DNA of 64,000 bases. Origin: Leishmania mexicana MHOM/GT/2001/U1103. Taxonomy: Eukaryota; Euglenozoa; Kinetoplastea; Trypanosomatida; Trypanosomatidae. Below the pieces are notes generated by a model. It did no database searches and had not been told where the DNA came from. It saw nothing but the letters and a program-made list of their open reading frames with translations. The position numbers and the translations under genes were made by a program. The stretch is from the NCBI RefSeq assembly GCF_000234665.1, contig NC_018317.1, positions 1 through 64,000 of the forward strand, written 5' to 3'. Shown piece by piece: positions 59,684 to 64,000 of the stretch (position 1 is the stretch's first letter; each line of letters starts with the position of its first letter).

Positions 59684-59715
59684 CTGATAAAACAGAAAAC
59701 AAAAAAAAACGCGCG
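59684..59715 (-). promoter_or_regulatory. Strong polypyrimidine tract plus AG without an obvious gene
   Basis: The minus strand reads a nine-T run, GTTTTCTGTTTTATC and then AG at 59684-59685, a textbook spliced-leader acceptor layout. Downstream, no ATG-initiated frame longer than 20 codons follows in the expected place. The first ATG gives a 20-residue peptide ending YVLRDR at 59494. It may mark an RNA or a very small gene. Confidence 0.4.
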
Positions 59716-59920
59716 TACCTTCCGTGGTCATTAGAGGAGACGAAGGAGGTAGAAGAGGGTGCGAGGAGGAGGATGGGGCTGCGGAGCCCTCCCTCCGCTG
59801 CCAAAGCGCAGGTGGCACACACACACACACGCACACGCACACGCTCAGACGCATATATAAACGGTCCCCCTGGGTACTAGCGTCAGCAAGAAGCACTTGG
59901 AGAGGAAGAAAAGAGAAGAA

Positions 59921-59965
59921 GGGGGAAGGGGGAAGGGGGAAGGGGGAAGGGGGAGGGGGAGGGAA
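59921..59965. repeat. GGGGGAA tandem repeat
   Basis: Four perfect GGGGGAA heptamers followed by degenerate GGGGGA units on the plus strand. The runs of five G spaced by two bases could form a G-quadruplex on that strand; the transcribed RNA would carry the C-rich complement. Confidence 0.85.
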
Positions 59966-60831
59966 TCAAAGGCATGGGCAGAAGTAAAAACACCGAAATA
60001 TAAAATGGAACGAAGACGTACTCGCGTGTGCTTTGGCACACAAGTCGGTGAACGGCGGAAGGCCGAAGACGGTGCGTCAGGCACACAGAAAGGAAGAAAC
60101 GAAGAAAAGACAGAAATCGCTCGTCGAAATCCAATAAAGCGCACACCCGCACATGGCCAGTGCATTCATCTCACGTGCGGCCTCTACTCCCTCCCTCCTG
60201 GTTGCTCCTCTCTCTCCCCCCCCTCGTTTTGACGGCCTTCTGTCATGGCCTCCTCGTCCCCCTCTTCTACGATGCTCTTACCCATCCCCCCCCCGTCCCG
60301 ATATGCTCGTCCGCAACACGGAAAACGCACAGCCAACACACACACACGTAAAACGGAGAGGAAGGGAAGATGGTAAGTAAGGGGGGACAACAGGAGAAAA
60401 GGACACATACACGCGTACACACATGTATGTGTGTGTGCGCGCGCGTATGCAGGAGACCGAGAACGGTCGATGCAGGTATGGAGTCAAGAGGTACGGGGCC
60501 AAACAGAGACACATGCACCGACATGCACGCAAGCCAACGATGGCGATGACACTCATGAGGAGGAATGATGGCCGGCACAAGGGAGAGAGAAAAGGGACGG
60601 AAAGTGACTGCATGGAAGAGGGAAGAGGGGACACACACATCCACACGTGTACACGTACAAGAAGGCAATCCAATACGCAGCAAGGAGAGAGAGGGGGGAG
60701 GGGGGAGAAAGGGCGCGCAACAGAACACAAAAACGCGGGCTGAAAATGGGCAAGCACAAATAAAAAGAAAGCGAGAGACGTACACCACACGCAGAAGAGG
60801 ACTTAACGCTTCAACACGTCCGTTTTTTCTG

Positions 60832-61370
60832 TGCGGTACAGCGTGAGTTAAACTCTACTCGAGGCCGGGCCTGTCCGCAGGACCCACATCGCGTGGTGCA
60901 AAGCAGCCGTACACACGTGTGCACCACAGCAATGCGCCGACCCAGTCATCGGAGCATGGCCTCTGACTCGAGCTCCGCCGCTACCCGGGGCATCCCCTTC
61001 GGGGTGGCGCAGGCTCGCCAACCAGTGGGCGGTGAGAGCCGGGGGTGGGTGGGTGGGATTCGTTCGAGTTACACGGACACTTTGCCAATCATATGGATAG
61101 CACAAGCGTGCTCACTGTCGCAGGTCGCTCCCACGCATCACCATCCACGACCGCGCCGCCGCCATGAGTCGCCATGAGTCCCTCTGACTTCCCCACATCC
61201 TAGGCACTTGGCACCGTCACCGCCAGGAGGTCCCTTGGCATTGGCAAGGACCAGGGGCTGCGTGGCCTCCTCCCCGAGAGAGCGGGGGAAGGGGGGGTGC
61301 ACCGGGCCCCTGTTGACACCACGCACGGAGAGGTGTTTCCCTCCCCACACCCCACGGCATCATCAGGTGA
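60832..61370 (-). mobile_element. SIDER2-like degenerate retroposon, copy 2
   Basis: About 539 bp, nearly identical over its whole length to 26653-27182. It differs by scattered substitutions and a 10-base tandem duplication of GCCATGAGTC at about 61162-61181. The left border is flanked by TTTTTT on the plus strand (an A-rich tail on the minus strand), and the flanks beyond the borders are unrelated to copy 1. It lies about 360 bases past the stop codon of the lipase-like gene, in sense orientation, so it is probably part of that 3' UTR, the usual location of SIDER2 elements. The family name is inferred from these properties. Confidence 0.7.
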
Positions 61371-61730
61371 ACGGAGAGAAGCGGAAAAACGGACGGGAAA
61401 AAAATAGATGGGGAACGCAAAGGGTGCCGTACGCGCTTGTGCCCAGGCTCATGCATGCGAGCCCCTTTGCCGGTGTGCGTGCGTGTGCGCGTGTGTATGC
61501 GGTGTGCACGTGGCAGCGAAAACAGGAAGAGGGCGGAAAAAGAAAACGGGAAGAGACAAGACAAGGAAGGGCGGCGGCGGCGGCGATTGCGGAGCACGCG
61601 CCGTGGACGGAAAAGAAAATAAAAACGCAGTCTAGGCGAAACTCGCCATCAACAGCCCCAGAGACAGCAACGACACAGGGAAGAGAACAGCGGCGGTCAC
61701 GAGCGCCCAGCGCATGCAGGTGGGAGCGCT

Positions 61731-63977
61731 CTACTGCGGGGGTGCAGAGTAGACGTACTCCATCATGGCCTTGGTGTACGAACTCAGCAAGTGATCGGAC
61801 AGCACAATGCGCATGTTCGTCCGGTCACACAGCAAGCCGATGGCGGTCGCCGGATCGTCCGTGCATATGTACTTGCTGCGTGGATGCCAAAGGAAGTGGT
61901 AGCAGCCAAACGGGTCCATCGATTGCTTTTCACGATGTTCAGCTGTCGAGTAGCGCTTCAAGTCGATGTCGCTCATGACGAGCTCGCCTTCCACGGAAGT
62001 GCATTTTTCTTTCAGTTCTCCATCGCCTGCGACGCGAGCGGCGTCGTTGTCGAATGGCTCGCGGCTTGGGAGGAAGAGATCGCCATGTTCGGTCTCGTTA
62101 ACGCAGATGACCGGGTCGACTGGTGACACCGAGCGCTTCGAGTCTTTCTTGCGCGTGGTCTGAGGCCCATTCGCCATGTCCACAGAGTGATAGCGCGCGT
62201 TGCGTCCAATGGAGGCAGCTAGGTTGCTCTCTCCGGCATCATCCCCATTCTTCATGGGCGCGGAGCCACGAGGCTCCTCATGCGAAGCGGTCCAGAGAAT
62301 GATGCAATCCCGCACCTTCCGCGTGGAGGTCAGCGGGGCGTCCTGCCCCAAAATCGAGGCACAGCTGGCCGTGTTGCCAGAGTACAGCAGTGAGTCCACA
62401 AAGCCCAGTCGCGGCACCATGTCGCTGGCGTGCACAAAGTGCTGGTAATTCTTGGTGAGACTGTTCTTGATGAGCACATCCGACAGGGCTTGATTGGCGA
62501 TGAGCGGCGCGCCGAATGTCACGCACAACAGCCGATCACGCGTCTGTGGCGTGTTCTCCAGCAGCATGCACGTTGTCAGCCAGGAGGCGACCGCGCCCCC
62601 GATACCGTGGCCGCACAGTACCACATCCTCACCGTTTTTCACCATCCGCAGCACGAGGCTCTGCACACGGAACATTATGTTGTCATCGCTTATGTAGCTG
62701 AGGAGGCCCTCCCGTACGCCCCACGTTGCCACATTCTTGTTCAGCCCTGCCTTCTGCGCCTCATCCTTGTTCGACACAACCTTGCCAAGCACCTCGTCGT
62801 TGTTCATCGCCTGGCTGGCCCACAGCTCCCGGGACATCATGCGCGTGCTTAGCACCTGATGCACGCCAGGCCGTCGGCTCGCGCCGGAGCTGAAGGCGAT
62901 GAGGCGAATATTTCCTGGACCAGTAAACACAGTGAAAAGATCCGTTATTTGAACCGGTCGTATCAATCTCGCGTACACGGGAAAGTCTGTCATGGCCAGC
63001 GAGATGACCGGCACTGCCAGCGCCTCCCCGGCGATGCCGCACGCCACCAGGGCGAGTAGCACCTTTCGAGAGGACCAGATGTCGCCAGCCATGCTCGAAA
63101 ACAGACGTTTCTCCAAACTCAACGGCATCGCGCAAGCAAAGATCTCATCCACCTCGTCAGCAGAGCGACCATCCACGATGGCTTCGTACTTGTCGCGCAC
63201 CATATCCTCCAACGCTTCTGTCGACCCGCCTGGCAAGCCGCTGCTGTCGATGAGTTTTGCGACCTTTTTCGACGTGTCCATCACCGAGATGTGGCGCTGC
63301 TGGTGAAACGATATGGTGACGGTCGGGGATTTGCACTTGACGCATATATCGACGTAGACGAGTGGGTTGGAGCAGAGTGGGTTGATGCAGCGCCGCGGGG
63401 CCTCGATCTCGCACCCGAGCACGTACAGGCCCCAGCGGAAAGAGTTCGACTCCATCATAAGTGGGATGGCGTTCCCCAATTTTCTTCCGTCTGTATCGCC
63501 GTTCCTGTCATACGCGCCCCTCGCTGTCCTTTCACCCCTCACCGTCCTTTCACCCCTCGCCGTCCTTTCACCCCTCGCCGTCCTGTCACCCCTCGCTGTC
63601 CTGTCACCCCTCGCTGTCCTGCTGGACACGCCTGCCGAGTCGTACACGCTGTACCGCAGCTGCGTCATAAAGATCAGCGCCTTGGGCACGGCACATGTGA
63701 GGCAGGTACGGGTCAGCCGACCGCCCATGAAGTCGTTGGTACGCATGTAGTTACTGCAATCGGCACACGTGGCACGCCAGCAGAGCCGGCAGTGATGAAT
63801 GCTCGACGGCGACATGAGGAAGCGGTGGCAGCAGTGGCAGCTCTGGCAGTTGCACGCGATCTTCACCATCTTGCACGTATTGCAGCGGGCATTCATTCCG
63901 CCCTCGTAGCAGGAGCCGTATCGCTTGGCGGGGTCGTTGCTTCGGACGCCAGAGGTGGTCGCGACCGCCTCCGACAT
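61731..63977 (-). CDS. Class 3 lipase-like protein with FYVE-like zinc finger, nucleophile Ser missing
   Basis: 748 residues from the ATG at 63977. The frame stays open to the window edge, so an earlier start cannot be excluded. The N-terminus carries a FYVE-like finger at about 50-105 (CHCCHRFL, SSIHHCRLCWRATCADC, then TRTCLTC), which suggests phosphoinositide or membrane targeting. A basic hexapeptide repeat (TARGDR/TARGER, six copies) follows near 120-160. The alpha/beta hydrolase region has the class 3 lipase elbow as VVLCGHGIGGAVASW, where GHSxG is expected, so Gly458 replaces the nucleophilic Ser. The later HASDMVPRLGFVDS matches the region of the catalytic Asp. It is probably a catalytically dead lipase fold or one using another mechanism. 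A SIDER2-like element lies in its 3' flank. Confidence 0.82.
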   Translation of the reverse strand: MSEAVATTSGVRSNDPAKRYGSCYEGGMNARCNTCKMVKIACNCQSCHCCHRFLMSPSSIHHCRLCWRATCADCSNYMRTNDFMGGRLTRTCLTCAVPKALIFMTQLRYSVYDSAGVSSRTARGDRTARGDRTARGERTARGERTVRGERTARGAYDRNGDTDGRKLGNAIPLMMESNSFRWGLYVLGCEIEAPRRCINPLCSNPLVYVDICVKCKSPTVTISFHQQRHISVMDTSKKVAKLIDSSGLPGGSTEALEDMVRDKYEAIVDGRSADEVDEIFACAMPLSLEKRLFSSMAGDIWSSRKVLLALVACGIAGEALAVPVISLAMTDFPVYARLIRPVQITDLFTVFTGPGNIRLIAFSSGASRRPGVHQVLSTRMMSRELWASQAMNNDEVLGKVVSNKDEAQKAGLNKNVATWGVREGLLSYISDDNIMFRVQSLVLRMVKNGEDVVLCGHGIGGAVASWLTTCMLLENTPQTRDRLLCVTFGAPLIANQALSDVLIKNSLTKNYQHFVHASDMVPRLGFVDSLLYSGNTASCASILGQDAPLTSTRKVRDCIILWTASHEEPRGSAPMKNGDDAGESNLAASIGRNARYHSVDMANGPQTTRKKDSKRSVSPVDPVICVNETEHGDLFLPSREPFDNDAARVAGDGELKEKCTSVEGELVMSDIDLKRYSTAEHREKQSMDPFGCYHFLWHPRSKYICTDDPATAIGLLCDRTNMRIVLSDHLLSSYTKAMMEYVYSAPPQ
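63517..63624 (-). repeat. Coding minisatellite, six copies of an 18-bp unit
   Basis: On the plus strand the unit is close to CCCCTCGCTGTCCTTTCA, repeated six times with few changes. On the coding strand it encodes TARGDR, TARGDR, TARGER, TARGER, TVRGER, TARGAY inside the lipase-like protein. The repeat keeps the frame and probably varies in copy number between strains. Confidence 0.9.
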
Positions 63978-64000
63978 CAACCCGCCCTTTTCGTACGGTC

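Larger units (their letters stand above)
58442..61730. other. Long intergenic region with a retroposon copy
   Basis: About 3.3 kb. It contains a GGGGGAA tandem run (59921-59965), a non-repetitive block preceded by a strong pyrimidine tract (59360-59710, reported separately) and the second SIDER2-like element (60832-61370), which lies in the 3' flank of the lipase-like gene. Around 61570-61580 there is a short GGC run. No confident gene. Confidence 0.55.

Noticed and set aside
565..64000. CRISPR arrays, operons with ribosome binding sites, tRNA or rRNA genes
   Set aside because: No direct-repeat/spacer array, no bacterial signals and no recognisable tRNA or rRNA sequence were seen. The organism is a kinetoplastid.

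Overview
The window is a chromosome end from a Leishmania-type trypanosomatid, that is, a kinetoplastid nuclear genome. It opens with 94 perfect CCCTAA telomere hexamers and continues into intron-free, GC-rich genes that all lie on the minus strand. The long spacers are full of CA/GT runs, and the minus strand in them is pyrimidine-rich, as expected for polycistronic transcription processed by trans-splicing and polyadenylation. From memory (no search was run), the gene order, with an M32 carboxypeptidase, a kinesin-13, a PKA regulatory subunit and a mitochondrial DNA polymerase I, matches the left end of Leishmania chromosome 13. The species cannot be fixed from the sequence alone.

Layout. 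1-564 telomere; 565-2471 short subtelomere holding a decayed leucine-rich-repeat pseudogene; 2472-63977 twenty protein genes, all transcribed toward the telomere as one directional cluster whose start lies to the right of the window. In order from the telomere: LisH/WD40 protein; cis-prenyltransferase (dolichol synthesis); tail-anchor-like coiled-coil protein; coiled-coil protein; bacterial-type RNase HII; F-x-P-repeat protein; small hypothetical; POLIB-type mitochondrial DNA polymerase; M32 metallocarboxypeptidase; hypothetical; SURF1; short coiled-coil protein; kinesin-13 with TRAF-type zinc fingers; mitoribosomal protein mL52; PhyH-like protein; PKA regulatory subunit; MYST acetyltransferase; TPR protein; hypothetical; FYVE-like/class 3 lipase-like protein. 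Two near-identical ~530 bp retroposon copies (SIDER2-like) lie in 3' flanking regions at 26653 and 60832.

The genes do not form a pathway, as is usual for trypanosomatid polycistrons. Several relate to the mitochondrion or kinetoplast (POLIB, SURF1, mL52 and possibly RNase HII).

The most interesting recurring theme is enzyme or ligand-binding folds that lack key residues: a class 3 lipase with GHGIG in place of GHSxG, a PhyH-like protein without the distal iron histidine, a PKA-R without either phosphate-binding arginine, and a MYST protein with Ser at the usual catalytic Glu. Other items to check are the polymerase with an exonuclease inserted in its polymerase domain, the telomere-adjacent LRR pseudogene, and a few unexplained non-repetitive blocks in long spacers (22030-22300, 35700-36200, 59360-59710).
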